Shown here: positions 10,766 to 22,634 of the stretch, one piece after another
Numbering within the stretch: the first letter of the stretch is position 1
Layout of the letters: every line of letters begins with the position of its first letter
DNA from: Macrostomum hystrix
Taxonomy: Eukaryota; Platyhelminthes; Macrostomidae
Direction: 5' to 3'
DNA length: 64,000 nt
NCBI GenBank assembly: GCA_950097015.1
Contig: CATNEN010000001.1
Coordinates: 7,745,001-7,809,000 of the forward strand
Notes under the pieces: model-generated
What the model saw: the letters and a program-made list of their open reading frames with translations, nothing else
Databases searched by the model: none
Told to the model about the DNA's origin: nothing
Translations under genes and position numbers: made by a program

Positions 10766-13413
10766 ATGACTTATGGAGCAATTCACTTGGTCGGAAATCT
10801 GGCATCTATGTTTTCTATCTTGTCCTATCTGCCGGGACTGTAAGTTGCTAATAAAAATTGTGTTGAGTTGTCAGGTTGTTTATAATAATATATTTTAAGC
10901 TACCTTACCTATGCACCTCAGTTTGAATTTTTTGCTCCTATATTTCAGTAAGATAATGGCATCAATTATTACTAAAAAGTCATCTGAATCCTATTCATTC
11001 TTCCCATATGTTGCAATGCTAGCTAGGTAAGTTTTTCTGCTGTTATGAAAAGCAAAATATATACCTAGTATAAAAGAAAAACTCATTTATGAATATATAT
11101 TATACATATTATAAGTTTAGATAAATTGCAAAACTAATTTGAAACTGCAGCTCATCTGTGTGGCTCAAATATGGCCTAGTTCGAGAAGACTTTCCATTAA
11201 CCTCAGTGAGCTGCTTTGGTCTTGTAGTTCAAGCAGTCGTTGTGTTGGTGTTTTATCTGTATGCTAGGCACAAGGTGAGTCTAAATGGCTGTTTATGTGA
11301 CAACAAACAGTGAGAAATTATTGAACATGAATGAAAATGTACTGGAGTATATCTGAGCAAAAAATCTTTCACTTTTCAGATCGCCATCCACTTTCAGTTA
11401 ATGCTCTGCATGCTGATGGTGTTTCCAATCTTGTCTTATGTTAGATTTTCGCCTAATCTAGATTTGGCCATTGAGCATTTGGGTATATATTGCACAGCGG
11501 TATCAATTATATCCTATGGGTCTCCGTTATCCGCTGTGGTAAGTTCAGTTTAAATCAGTCTAGCATTGCTTAATCATCGTAGTATGGAATGGCCAGTGAA
11601 TGAATCGTAGCAGGAATCGCAGCTAGAATCTAAAACAGGAATATTAGCTGGAAATAAAAAATATCTACAGCTAGAATTTAACCACTAAGTAGTAATCGCA
11701 GCTAGAATTGAAACAGGAATCGCAGCTAGAACTGAAACAGGAATCGCAGCTAGAACTGAAACAGGAATCGCAGCTATAGAATTGAAACAGGAATCGCAGC
11801 TATAGGATTGAAACAGGAGTCGCAGCTAGAATCGAAACAGGAATCACAGCTAAAGGATCGAAACAGGATTCGCAGCTAGAATCGAAACAGGAATCGCAGC
11901 TAGAACTGAAACAGGAATCGCAGCTAGAACTGAAACAGGAATCGCAGCTATAGGATTGAAACAGGAATCGCAGCTATAGGATTGAAACAGGATTCGCAGC
12001 TAGAATCGAAACAGGAATCGCAGCTATAGGATCGCAGCAGGAATCGCAGCTATAGGATCGAAACAGGAATCGCAGCTATAGGATATAATCAGGAATCGAA
12101 GCTATAGGATCGCAGCAGGAATCGCAGCTATAGGATCGAAACAGGAATCGCAGCTATAGGATATAATCAGGAATCGAAGCTATAGGATCGCAGCAGGAAT
12201 CGCAGCTATAGGATCGAAACAGGAATCGCAGCTATAGGATATAATCAGGAATCGAAGTTATAGGATCGCAGCAGGAATCGCAGCTATAGGATCGAAACAG
12301 GAATCGCAGCAGGAATCGCAGCTCGAATCAAAACAGGAATCGCAGCTATAGGATCGAAACAGGAATCACAGCTAGAATTGAAACAGGAATCGCAGCTAGA
12401 ATCGAAACAGGAATCGCAGCTATAGGATAGAATCAGGAATCGAAGAGTATAGGATCGCAGCAGGAATCGCAGCTATAGGATCGAAACAGGAATCGCAGCA
12501 GGAATCGCAGCTCGAATCAAAACAGGAATCGCAGCTATAGGATAGAATCAGGAATCGAAGCTATAGGATCGCAGCAGGAATCGCAGCTATAGGATCGAAA
12601 CAGGAATCGCAGCTATAGGATCGAAACAGGAATCGCAGCTATAGGGTCGAAACAGGAATCGCAGCTATAGGGTCGAAACAGGAATCGCAGCTAGAATTGA
12701 AACAGGAATCGCAGCTAGAATCGAAACAGGAATCGCAGCTATAGGATAGAATCAGGAATCGAAGCTATAGGATCGCAGCAGCAATCGCAGCTATAGGGTC
12801 GAAACAGGAATCGCAGCAGGAATCGCAGCTATAGGGTCGAAACAGGAATCGCAGCTATAGGGTCGAAACAGGAATCGCAGCTAGAATTGAAACAGGAATC
12901 GCAGCTATATGATAGAATCAGGAATCGAAGCTATAGGATCGCAGCAGGAATCGCAGCTATAGGATCGAAACAGGAATGCAGCTAGAATTGAAACAGGAAT
13001 CGCAGCTAGAATTGAAACAGGAATCGCAGCTAGAATTGAAACAGGAATCGCAGCTATAGGATCGAAACAGGAATCGCAGCAAGAATCGCTGCAATGTCTA
13101 CTTATCTTATTTTCAGTCGGAGGTAATCCGTACCAAATCATCGGACAGCATGTCACTGGGTCTTATACTGTTGAACTTTATCACTGCCTGTCTCTGGCTG
13201 GCTTACGGCAGTTTAGTTCACGACAGCAATCTGACGGTGCCAAATTTTGTTGGCGCCTGTTTGAGCTGCTTCCAGCTGGGATTAATCTGCATTTTCCCTG
13301 CTACTGGCGCCGCTTCATTGTCGGCAGGTTCTGGTGCATCGTTGAAGACAGACTCGCCTAGTCAATCAGAGGCAAAGAAGAAACGTTTATTAGGATCTTT
13401 AGCACACGTCTAA
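10766..13413 (+). CDS. SWEET-family sugar transporter (SLC50)
   Basis: Bidirectional uniporter for glucose and related sugars in the plasma or Golgi membrane. Exons: 10766-10839, 10949-11026, 11151-11274, 11380-11538, 13117-13413; all junctions are GT-AG and in frame, giving 243 residues, close to the usual 210-250. It has two MtN3/saliva triple-helix repeats joined by a linker helix. The first holds KIMASIITKKSSESYSFFPY and a WLKYG motif; the second holds YGSPLSAVSEVIRTKSSDSM and a CLWLAYG motif, matching the family's PL-x-V-x-x-T-K-S signature. The start was chosen because residues MTYGAIHLVG align with the beginning of TM1 and an acceptor lies 20 bases upstream. The last 35 residues are a Ser/Lys-rich cytosolic tail. 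The large last intron is a minisatellite. Substrate is not predictable from sequence. Confidence 0.9.
11600..13095. repeat. Variable ~20-26 bp minisatellite in SWEET intron 4
   Basis: About 60 copies built on GGAATCGCAGCTATAGGATC and GAAACAG-type segments, with alternating short (TAGAATTGAAACA) and long (TATAGGATCG) versions. Units repeat in larger blocks (for example around 12080, 12140 and 12200). The array spans nearly all of intron 11539-13116 and ends about 20 bases before the acceptor. Confidence 0.95.
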
Positions 13414-13689
13414 AATAGCACTGATTGCATCACCGAACTTTCAATCTTGAATTATGCCCATAATATTTTTGTATTTTTTTTGTTTTTAAATCATTTTTTC
13501 CTGTTCGCATCTTTGTTCCAAGGCTTGTCAATAGTTATTTAATTCCTAAGTATTTCTCATACTTTTTTCAACCAGCTTCCTAAGTCTAAAGAATTGGTGT
13601 AGTAAATTTAGTGTCATGATAAACTTATTATGAGAAGTTAATATGTAAAAAAATAATAATTGAAGGAGGGTAAATGGCCCATCATTGAG
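13414..13689. other. SWEET 3' untranslated region, no clear poly(A) signal
   Basis: T-rich sequence following the SWEET stop codon. I see no canonical AATAAA in it; the 3' end is undefined. Confidence 0.4.
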
Positions 13690-13965
13690 TGACACTGGAC
13701 CCGCAGCCAGCAAGTCGGCAGTTCTGCCCATTTCGCTGACTCCTGAGCATACACGCGCACAGATACTGCACGCTCACACTGGTGTGTACACTCTGACTGT
13801 ACTTTGGAAGGTTGGCCCTCAAAGGCGTAAATTGCACGACAAGCCCCCAAGCCTTCTCTCCGCGACTGCGCCCCAAATGAATGTGGCCTCGCCGCGGAAT
13901 CGAGCTTCGGAACCTTCGGCGCGAGAGGCAAACGCATTAGCCACTCTGCCACTGATGATGAGCTT
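13690..13965 (-). repeat. tRNA-derived SINE, family A, copy 1
   Basis: Read on the minus strand, about 13965-13870 looks like a degenerate tRNA: an A-box-like GTGGCAGAGTGGCTAATGCG and a B-box-like GAAGCTCGATTCC followed by GCGGCGAGG. The body contains CATTCATTTGG and AATTTACGCCTTTGAGGGCC. A second copy with the same head and body is at 51700-51935. This supports a Pol III-transcribed SINE family rather than a functional tRNA. Confidence 0.7.
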
Positions 13966-14069
13966 AGTTATCTGTACTTATCGTCAGGATTAATATCAGG
14001 ATTAATAAGAAGATCATTTGAATTAGAGGGGCGAGTAGAAATAACCGGCGCATAAAGCAAAAGACTATA

Positions 14070-14230
14070 CACGGCTGTTTAGTCCGTGGACTGGGAGGAC
14101 GCAATTCGCGCCCTCAATTTACTAATTTAACAGCTGGGTGAACTGAAGCAATGCATACTCGTAGTTAGAGGTGTCTTTGCTATTGGACAGAATTAGTTCC
14201 TGTGGGGTCGGGATTCGAACCCATGACCAC
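14070..14230 (-). repeat. tRNA-derived SINE, family B, second copy
   Basis: On the minus strand a B-box-like GGTTCGAATCCCG (about 14220-14205) is followed by the body segment TTCACCCAGCTGTTAAATTA and the tail segment CAGTCCACGGACTAAACAGCC, all shared with 2470-2700. The head upstream of the B box is incomplete. Confidence 0.65.
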
Positions 14231-14972
14231 TATTTAGTAAAAAACTATTTGTGAAAAAAACTATTGAACAGTTTGTCATTTTAAGATCAACGACAGTAAG
14301 TAAAAGAACTAAATTTATTTTGATTCTACGATTTTTTGTTTCATTTGATGTAATAAATTTTTGTTTAAATCTGTACATTCTTCCGCCGTAGTGTTCTTTG
14401 TTGTTGTAAGTAGCTGTTTACAACGCTATCAGCGGTCTTTCAAATCAAATTATCTCTCCCTCTGTGTGTGAATAACAAGTGTATGTCGTTTGTGGTGACA
14501 TTTGTATTTAAATTATTCTTAACCAGAAAAATCATTTCTAAATCTGTATTCCTCATATGTAACACATAGTAAATAATCGAATGTTAACACTCATTGATTT
14601 ATTGACAGATTATTAATGGGGTCGAAATTTTCGTTTTAACACTATCTTTTTAAGTTGGTTGTTGAGTCTGTCTATTTTTTATCGGTTTTTATTTTTGTTG
14701 GTTGCGGTTATTGTGGCTGAGTTCGTCGTCAGTGTCAATGCCTTTATACCTAATTTATAAATAAATTGCATAAAAAGAATGTGATGGCAATCTGTATTTA
14801 GTAGATGTTTTCTTCTGTTTTTACTTTTTCTTATTATAAAACGTTCTAATTTCTAAAAACGTTTTTTCTACTTTAAGTAGACAGGTTCGCATATTAACCC
14901 TTCTATTTTCCTTCCAGAGTCCTCGCCTAGATTTTCGTTTAGAAGAAGCAAATCTTTTGGAAATTTTCAGCA
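14231..14972. other. TRAPPC9 upstream region
   Basis: AT-rich, unique DNA. A pyrimidine-rich acceptor-like site (TTTTCCTTCCAG ending near 14918) precedes the TRAPPC9 start by about 55 bases, so a non-coding first exon may lie to the left. No other feature is visible. Confidence 0.4.
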
Positions 14973-17900
14973 ATGCCAACGGCCAATCCATCATGTCGTC
15001 TTGCGGATCACAGACGTTGTCTTGTTCTACTGCAGTTATCTTCTATTGAGAGTAGTATCGCTGAAAATGAGCACCGATTCAAAAATATTTGCAAAATCAT
15101 CGAAAGAAGACGACGCGATCCGGCTACCGGTGCTTGTCTATGGCCGAAAGTGCTCACTGAATTCAGTCACGAGAATGAAGAGTGGTCCCGTTTCCAGGGT
15201 CACCGAAAGCTTAGAGCGGTTTTGTTGACTTTGTCAACTAGTGTACCGAATGGAGACTTATTAACTATCAAACTACCTGATGATTTTCAATCTGATAACT
15301 TTGAGGCTCTGTTAGACGATTTAATGAACAAGCTGGTATCTAATTTGGCTGCTCGTTTGAATTCGGAATTATCGTCACTTGAAGCGGCTAATTCTGTGTC
15401 AAATTCGCCATCAACCTCGGCAGCGTCAACTCCGTCAACTCCGCCTACAGACAATGCATCGTTGAATTCCTCCATGCCGTCGTCAATTTCATTATCTCTA
15501 ACTGGCGTCAGTGGCGGTGTTAATCTGCCATGGGCTCCCATTGAAGCAACGGAAATTGCCGGCTGGTCCGATGGGAAACGAACTAAAAGAGCTATTGCCA
15601 GGCGAGAGAAGCAGAAGGCAGATCTGCGCCTGTTGTTAGGCGATCTGAAAGCAGCAAAGTGAGTAGCCAGTGCATGGTAAATAAAGGACGTCGGAGCTAG
15701 TTCCTTGTTATTTTTTAACTTCGCTGATTTAAAAATTAACCACGTGATTGTTCTCGTACTGTTGTTCAAAACGGTGTGATTGTTCTGTGGTTTAAGCCTT
15801 CTCATTGTACTGTTCTTCAAGCCTTATCATTGTTCTGTGCTTCAAACCGTATCACTGTTCTGTGCTTCAAACTGTATCACTGTTCTGTGCTTCAAACCGT
15901 ATCACTGTTCTGTGCTTCAAACTGTATCACTGTTCTGTGCTTCAAACCGTATCATTGTTCTGTGCTTCAAACTGTATCACTGTTCTGTGCTTCAAACCGT
16001 ATCACTGTTCTGTGCTTCAAACTGTATCACTGTTCTGTGCTTCAAACCGTATCATTGTTCTGCGCTTCAAACTGTATCATTGTTCTTTCGCTCAACCATA
16101 TCATTTTACTGTTGTTTAAAATTCAATTTCGAGTACAGAATCGATGTAAAATGTTCGACCCTACCAACCGCTAGATCGGGCTTCAAGGCTGCGTCAGAAT
16201 CTCTACGCGCCCTCAACGACTTTCTGTGGTACGCCGCTGCCCTGGAAGGCCTGAGCGCCGTAGCGGTGGCAGACAGCAGTCACCTAGAGGCAGACGATGT
16301 CGCATCGAATTTTAGTGACAGCTCGACAGTGCTTGAAGCTCCAGAAGCAATAGCCAGTCGTTGTAGAGAAGCGTCCAATGAGTACCTGAAATACTCTGGC
16401 GCCACATGGTTGGCAGCCGAGGCTAGCATTAAATCGGTCAGGGCAATGAGAGGCAGTCGACTGCATCGGCAAAGATCAAGATGGTCCGCTGTTGAAGCGA
16501 TTCAATTTCTAGAATTGCCAGCCACTGAAAAATTATTAACTAGCTGCATTCGCGACACCTGGTGCCTGGGCGACCTAATGGCTGAATTAGGATTAACTCG
16601 GCGTGCCGCGTTGCATCGTTGGCTTGCGGCTCGACGTCTTATCGGCGACGATCAGATCACTGATGACGGCGAAGTCGATGATGAAGCTGGAGGTTTCGGC
16701 GATGTGGACTCGGCGGTAGTTCTATTGTCGCGCTGCCTAGACGATTTCAACGCTGGTCTAACCTCGCCCAGGCTTCGAGTTTTAGTGTCCATTCGTCTGG
16801 TTAGTCTGCTTCGAAGGAAGCGATGGAGAAGAAACAATTCGGCTAGGCCCAGTGACGAAGCTTGGCGACGTGCCCTGGCGACCTTGGGCAATCTCGGGCC
16901 ATGGCTAACAGTGGACGAGTGCCGCAGTCTTTTCGATTGCTTAGCCGACGTTGCCAATTCGCTGAAGGAACCAATTGAGGCGCCGTCGAAGCTACCCGAA
17001 TGGTTGTCTGCGAAACCGGAGCCGATGACCGATTCGCCCATACGAATGACAGCTAGACTGACTGATCAGAATTCTACCTCCGCTGGAGAATCCGGTATTG
17101 TCGGTACAAACAACAAACCATTGTTCATCTACACGCCTCTGACACTCGATACCAACGTTGGCAGTTCCGGCAAGACCGCCTCGGTCTATTGGTCCATTGA
17201 GGAAGCTAATAGGCTTCAATTGACTGTTCGACACAATCTTCCTGTTGGACTGCAGCTGTGGAAGCCAAGCCTGCTAGTACGTCATGTGCAGCAAACGGCA
17301 ACAACCTCTTTGTGGCCAGCTAAATTTGATACGAAAGACAATGCCGAGAGTCTAGCACTGCCGCCAAATGTGTCTAGCATGGATGTGAATTTGTTGGTCA
17401 GTCCGGAAATGATTGGTCGATTTGAACTGGTTGGCATCGATTATCGACTTGACTCTGGCTTGCCTTTGCGATGCCGTTTTCCAACTGATTGTGCGGCTAA
17501 ATTTGTTCCTTATATCAGAGTAGCCCCCGCCATGCCGAAGCTCCGCCTCGAATGGCTGGATAATCCCAATGGCGTCAAAGGTGACACTGTCCGGCTGATT
17601 ATCGATCCGTCCATACTGTCTGGCCGACCAGTTGATCAGAGTCAAAGCGCAACAATCGGTAATTCTTCTGCTTCAATGCAGCTCAGACTGACTAACGCCA
17701 GCAATTTGTCAATTAGTCGGACTAGTCTCGATTTAATGCCACTGGGCTTGGCTAGCTGGTCGGAGACTAATTTGGCTAGGCAGCTACCCATCGCTCCTGG
17801 CGGTGTGGCCGCGGTCACACTTTACGTCGGCATCGGCTCTGGTCGAGAGATGCCAGATTTTGGTCGGCATAGATTAAGAGTTCGAGTGCGCTACTGCGCA

Positions 17901-19061
17901 GTCAATGAATCAGCTGAAGATGATGACAATGAGAACAAATCCGCTACATCGCTAGGCAGGGAGGCTGTTCTCTACGGTCACGTTATTGTTGCGAGAGCCA
18001 ACGTCGCACCGACTGCCGGCAATCACATTGACGAAGATTCAATCGCGTCTGCCGAAGACGATTCTGGTACTCATGGACCAGGCGTTGACGATGAAGAGGC
18101 CGCGGATGCTGTGGCAACCGGTGATTGGTTGGCGAGCCAGTTGAACTGGGCTTGCAGCTGCGATGGAGTCGGCACCAATGGTAGCAGCGGTAGCGATCAT
18201 CGAGGCCTATCTCTGGTCACTGGACAGGTGAGAAAATATTTGGTGGATCTGTCTGAGAGTTTGAACCCAACTAATCCTACATGATCCAGCTAATCCTACT
18301 TGACCCAGCTAATCCTATTCCTACATGACCTATCTTATCGTACTTGACCCAGCCTGACCTATCTTATCGTACTTGACCCAGCCTGACCTATCTTATCCAA
18401 CTTGACCCAGTCTGACCTATCTTATCCTACTTGACCCAGCCTGACCTATCTTGTGAAACTTGACCCAGCCTGACCTATCTTATCCTACTTGACCTAGCCT
18501 GACCTATCTTGTCAAACTTGACCCAGTCTGACCTATCTTATCCTACTTGACCCAGCCTGACCTATCTTGTCAAACTTGACCCAGCCTGACCTATCTTATC
18601 CTACTTGACCCAGCCTGACCTATCTTATCCTATTTGACCGAGCCTGACCTATCTTATCGAACTTGACCCAGCCTGACATCTTATCGAACTTGACCCAGCC
18701 TGACCTATCTTATCCTACTTGACCCAGCCTGACCTATCTTATCGTACTTGACCCAGCCTGACCTATCTTATCGTACTCAATCCACTCCTAGGTTCGGGCC
18801 GTCAGCGTTGAAGTCCGTTATCGAGGGGACCGCATCCTCCGCGGTCCGGTGCTGCTGGTGTGGCCAGAACAAGCCGGACTTCTCGTCACCGGCCAGACGG
18901 CCACTCAGCTACCCGAATTGTCGCGTCAGCATCGCGTAGCTCGACTATCGTCTGGCGTATTGTTGCTAGGCAACGCCAGCGGACGCCAGCTAGTTGCTAC
19001 GCTATTTTTTCCTAGCACGAATGTAAAAGTTACCAAGGCTTGGCCTATTCTAGCTGATTAA
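14973..19061 (+). CDS. TRAPPC9: Trafficking protein particle complex subunit 9 (NIBP / Trs120 / brunelleschi)
   Basis: Subunit specific to the TRAPPII tethering complex, which acts at the Golgi as part of a Rab exchange factor. Exons: 14973-15658, 16175-18227, 18792-19061; phases match (2, then 0) and sum to 1002 residues, somewhat short of the 1148 in human. Matching blocks are the start MPTANPSCRLADHRRCLVLL, EEWSRFQGHRKLRAVLLTL, LRALNDFLWYAAALEGL near residue 240, and YLKYSGATWLAAEASIKSVR. The C-terminal half contains beta-sandwich segments such as SVEVRYRGD. A serine/threonine-rich low-complexity insert is present at about residues 135-175. The uninterrupted open frame extends leftward through the intron array to 15780, but the array part must be excluded because exon 1 joins exon 2 in frame at 16175. 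Residue loss is mainly in the middle and C-terminal region. Confidence 0.88.
15775..16105. repeat. 25 bp minisatellite in TRAPPC9 intron 1
   Basis: About 12 copies of a 25 bp unit containing ACTGTTCTGTGCTTCAAACC and ending GTATC, with C/T alternation (ACCGTA versus ACTGTA) giving a 50 bp alternating pattern. The sense strand is pyrimidine-rich and the repeat region contains no AG dinucleotide inside the core units. It has no stop codons in three frames, which fuses it to exon 2 in naive predictions. Confidence 0.93.
18280..18782. repeat. 29 bp minisatellite in TRAPPC9 intron 2
   Basis: About 17 copies of a 29 bp unit, CCTGACCTATCTTATCCTAC followed by TTGACCCAG. It fills most of the intron 18228-18791 and runs to within 10 bases of the acceptor. 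Each unit contains a branch-point-like CTGAC, a pyrimidine tract and CAG, so it resembles a repeated 3' splice site. Confidence 0.95.
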
Positions 19062-19104
19062 GAGAAATGTTTTTGAAAGATTACTAATTCTAAGAAAAGT
19101 TGTA

Positions 19105-19110
19105 AATAAA
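19105..19110 (+). promoter_or_regulatory. TRAPPC9 polyadenylation signal
   Basis: Canonical AATAAA 44 bases after the TRAPPC9 stop codon, the first such hexamer downstream. Confidence 0.6.
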
Positions 19111-21390
19111 CCCAAATTAAGTGTCAGTCAGTATAATTATTTTTGTATTTATTTAAATACTACTCATTCCACTTTTAGATAGTAAAAAAAAAGATTTTAA
19201 AAAGTAAGTTATAAATTTAATAAAATCACTTTTTTAACGAAACGCCTCGTTTGATTTTCCAACTTTTCCGTGAGTTACTGCTGAAATAATGATGAATAAG
19301 TAGGATTCTTATTAACGCTATTCAATTATAGCTAGTCCTTTTGAATTTATCGGATTCCATGTTTATTTTTACTAATCTCATTGTTAAACTCTTTGTGATC
19401 CTATAGAATTACTTTTATCCTGTATTATTGGCTGTTGCTAATACTCAATTAGCTTATTTTGAATATTTACGAACTGTGATTTGCTGTTTCCTTGAGGTGC
19501 TCACAATTTTTTTCTGCACTGATTGCTTAATCAGAAATCAAAAATATAAAGTCATGTTTTGTGGTCAGTATTCTGTGCATTCTTCAATTTAATGCGCTAT
19601 TAATAGAATACTAAATTATATTTTTTAGTTTTTAGTGTCTCTTATTATTACTGTTCCATTCAGGGTTTCAGCAAGAGTGATCTTGAAATACATAAAAATA
19701 ATGAATGTACAATCTACGTTTTCGCACAAAAGGCTCGACAGAAATTCATCAATGAAGATATAATAATGAGGAGATTTGTATCTAACTATCAGAAAAGTGA
19801 AAATTTCCTACTTTCGTAGTGAAAGAAACTTTTTCTAAGAAACGCATTTCCCGTCATAGTCTACTCATAGTGCTACGTTAGAACAGCTTTGTCAAGTGTT
19901 CAAATTTAATCAACTCAGTCTTGGCTGTCTGCGGTGTCTTTGAGGTCAGTTCCACTCTTCGGTTCCTTAAATTCGATGTCTTTATTATCTTTCTTGTTTC
20001 GATTCCGACTTCAGTTTTTGGTACCTCCAGTCCATGGACTGAGCAGCCATACGCAGCCTATCAGATGCGCCGCGCAATAGCAGCGACTGTCCTGTCGGCC
20101 GTATATTTGGCCCAATCAATTATATGTATTCTTATTATTCACCTGCAGAAACCGACAGTAAATAATGACAAGCTGTAGTTTAATTAGGAGGCAATTCCTT
20201 CAGAAAATGTTATTTTTACTAAACCTGCCCACAGAAACAATGCTAACAATTTTATTTGTTTACATTTTTTGTAAATAAAAAAAGTATTCGCAAAAATATG
20301 AATTAATTCCATCGGTACTACTTATGGATAATAGATTAGTAGTATAGAGTCTGAAGAACACTGACGAACAATCAGTTTATGTGGCTTATTCTTACTTATT
20401 ACTAATATTAATTTACATTAATTTTTATAATAATAATTTATACGACCTAAATGCTACAGAATCGCGCAAGAGTCACAATGTCACACACAACAGGAAGAAA
20501 GTAAATAAATTATAAAATTATTGAAATAATCACATCGTAAAACAAAAACTAATTATTGTAGTTCTATTTATACAGAAAATAGGCTATCGATAAACATAAT
20601 TTATACACCAATTTATCATTGTTTAGGGATATTGGATTCTGCACTTAACATCCGATCGATAATGAAAACAAGTAAAAGTGCAAAGAGAAGACAATATGAA
20701 GGTGAGAGTGGAGATAAGAAGGGTGAGATTAGAGACGTAGATGGGTGAGATATAGTAGTTTGGACATAAGTAGAGAGAATTGTCAATTAATGAAAAAATT
20801 GTTCAGAGAAAACACACCAGAACGCATAGAAATGCTTCAACAAGGCAGACATTACGAGAAGCAATTATTTAAGCTAAAAGCATAAATAGCATAAAAGCAT
20901 AAAAGCATATATGCTTAATACAGAATCCCTACATATAGTACAATTTGAAAAAATACTAATAAATTTGCACTTAATAAAGCCTATATGTACAACATACAGT
21001 AAGAAAAGGATAAGAATATAAATAAACAAGGCGAATATACACAGAACAGCCCTTGAGCCGAAGAGAGACAACAGTTAATCGTGTCGTTAGAAAAGATTAA
21101 TTCCACATGCTAACAGACAATTTAAAACAAAAAGCAAAGAAACACTTAAATACAAGAACAACAATAATGGTAGCATTGCAGTCACAACATTGTCGATTAA
21201 TTGATAGCATGACAAAAAACAATACAAATGCTAATTTATATATTGTGCAATTGTGCAGTTACAAGATTGACTTAAAAATGCTACAATGAGCGAATATACT
21301 ACTATCGATTAGCTAGTAGCACAGAAAATAATTTTTCAGTAGTAATGGTCAACATGAACCTTTTGAGAGATTACTGAACTATCCAATTAT
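19111..21390. other. Intergenic DNA between TRAPPC9 and KMT5A, AT-rich
   Basis: No conserved gene seen. It contains a SINE-tail copy (20027-20135, listed separately). Two small open frames (19921-20178 and 21107-21289) have no recognisable similarity. Confidence 0.5.
20027..20135 (+). repeat. Dispersed repeat with AGTCCATGGACTGAGCAG motif
   Basis: Contains CAGTCCATGGACTGAGCAGC, then GATGCGCCGCGCAA and GTATATTTGGCCCAAT. The first two segments are shared with the tail of the family B SINE at 2470-2700, and the first and last with 46303-46400. It is probably a truncated member of the same family. Confidence 0.55.
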
Positions 21391-21394
21391 AGAA

Positions 21395-22560
21395 ATTCTA
21401 GCTTCGATTCTTAGGGAAATTCTAGCTTCGATTCTTAGGGAAATACTAGCTTCGATTCTTAGGGAAATTCTAGCTTCGATTCTTAGGGAAATACTAGCTT
21501 CGATTCTTAGGGAAATTCTAGCTTCGATTCTTAGGGAAATTCTAGCTTCGATTCTTAGGGAAATTCTAGCTTTGATTCTTAGGGAGATTCTTGATTCGAT
21601 TCTTAGGGAAATACTAGCTTCGATTCTTAGGGAAATTCTAGCTTCGATTCTTAGGGAAATACTAGCTTCGATTCTTAGGGAAATTCTAGCTTCGATTCTT
21701 AGGGAAATTCTAGCTTCAATTCTTAGGGAAATTCTAGCTTTGATTCTTAGGGAGATTCTAGCTTCGATTCTTAGGGGAATTCTAGCTTTGATTCTTAGGG
21801 AGATTCTAGCTTCGATTCTTAGGAAAATTCTGGCTTTGATTCTAAGGGAGATTCTAGCTTCGATTCTCAGGGGAATTCTAGCTTCGATTCTTAGGGAGAT
21901 TCTAGCTTCGATACTTAGGAAAATTCTGGCTTTGATTCTAAGGGAGATTCTAGCTTCGATTCTTATGGAAATTCTAGCTTCGATTCTTAGGGATATTCTT
22001 GCTTCGATTCTTAGGAAGATTCTAGCTTCGATACTTAGGAAAATTCTGGATTTGATTCTAAGGGAGATTCTAGCTTCGATTCTTAGGGGAATTCTACATG
22101 TAGCTTCGATTCTTAGGGAGATTCTTGCTTCGATTCTTAGGAAGATTCTTGCTTCGATTCTTAGGGAAACTCTAGCTGCGATTCTTGGGGGAGATTCTAG
22201 CTTCGATTCTTGGGGAGATTCTAGCTTCGATTTTAAGGGAGATTCTAGCTTCGATTTTAAGGGAGATTCTAGCTTCGATTTTAAGTGAGATTATAGCTTT
22301 GATTCTTGGGGAGATCCTAGCTTCGATTCTTGGGGAGATTCTAGCTTCGATTCTTAGGGAGATTGTAGCTCGGATTCTTAGGGAAACTTTAGCTGCGATT
22401 CTTAGGGAAACTCTAGCTGCGATTCTTGAGGGAGATTCTTGCTTCGATTTTAAGCGAGATTCTAGCTTCGATTCTTGGGGAGATTCTAGCTTCGATTCTT
22501 AGGGAAATTCTAGCTGCGATTATTGATCAGATTCCAGCTTCGATTCTCATGGATTTTAGC
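21395..22560. repeat. 24 bp minisatellite, intergenic, downstream of KMT5A
   Basis: About 48 copies of a 24 bp unit with core TCTAGCTTCGATTCTTAGGG. Copies become more varied and slightly different in length toward the right (after 22180). It stays open on the plus strand as an ILREILAS repeat but has no gene-like context. Confidence 0.95.
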
Positions 22561-22634
22561 AAGGATTCTCGCTGATTTGAACTTGGTGAAACAAGTCACT
22601 TATTGGACTGTCTGCTAATAAAAAAATCAACCAA

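Noticed and set aside
13870-13965. Possible tRNA gene on the minus strand
   Set aside because: A and B boxes are present but the acceptor stem does not pair well and the segment is followed by a body shared with another copy, so it is a SINE head.
19921-20178. 85-codon hypothetical protein
   Set aside because: It overlaps a dispersed SINE-tail repeat and has no similarity or splice support.
21572-22502. Repeat protein ILREILAS
   Set aside because: A 24 bp intergenic array with growing unit variation; no start context or conserved domain.
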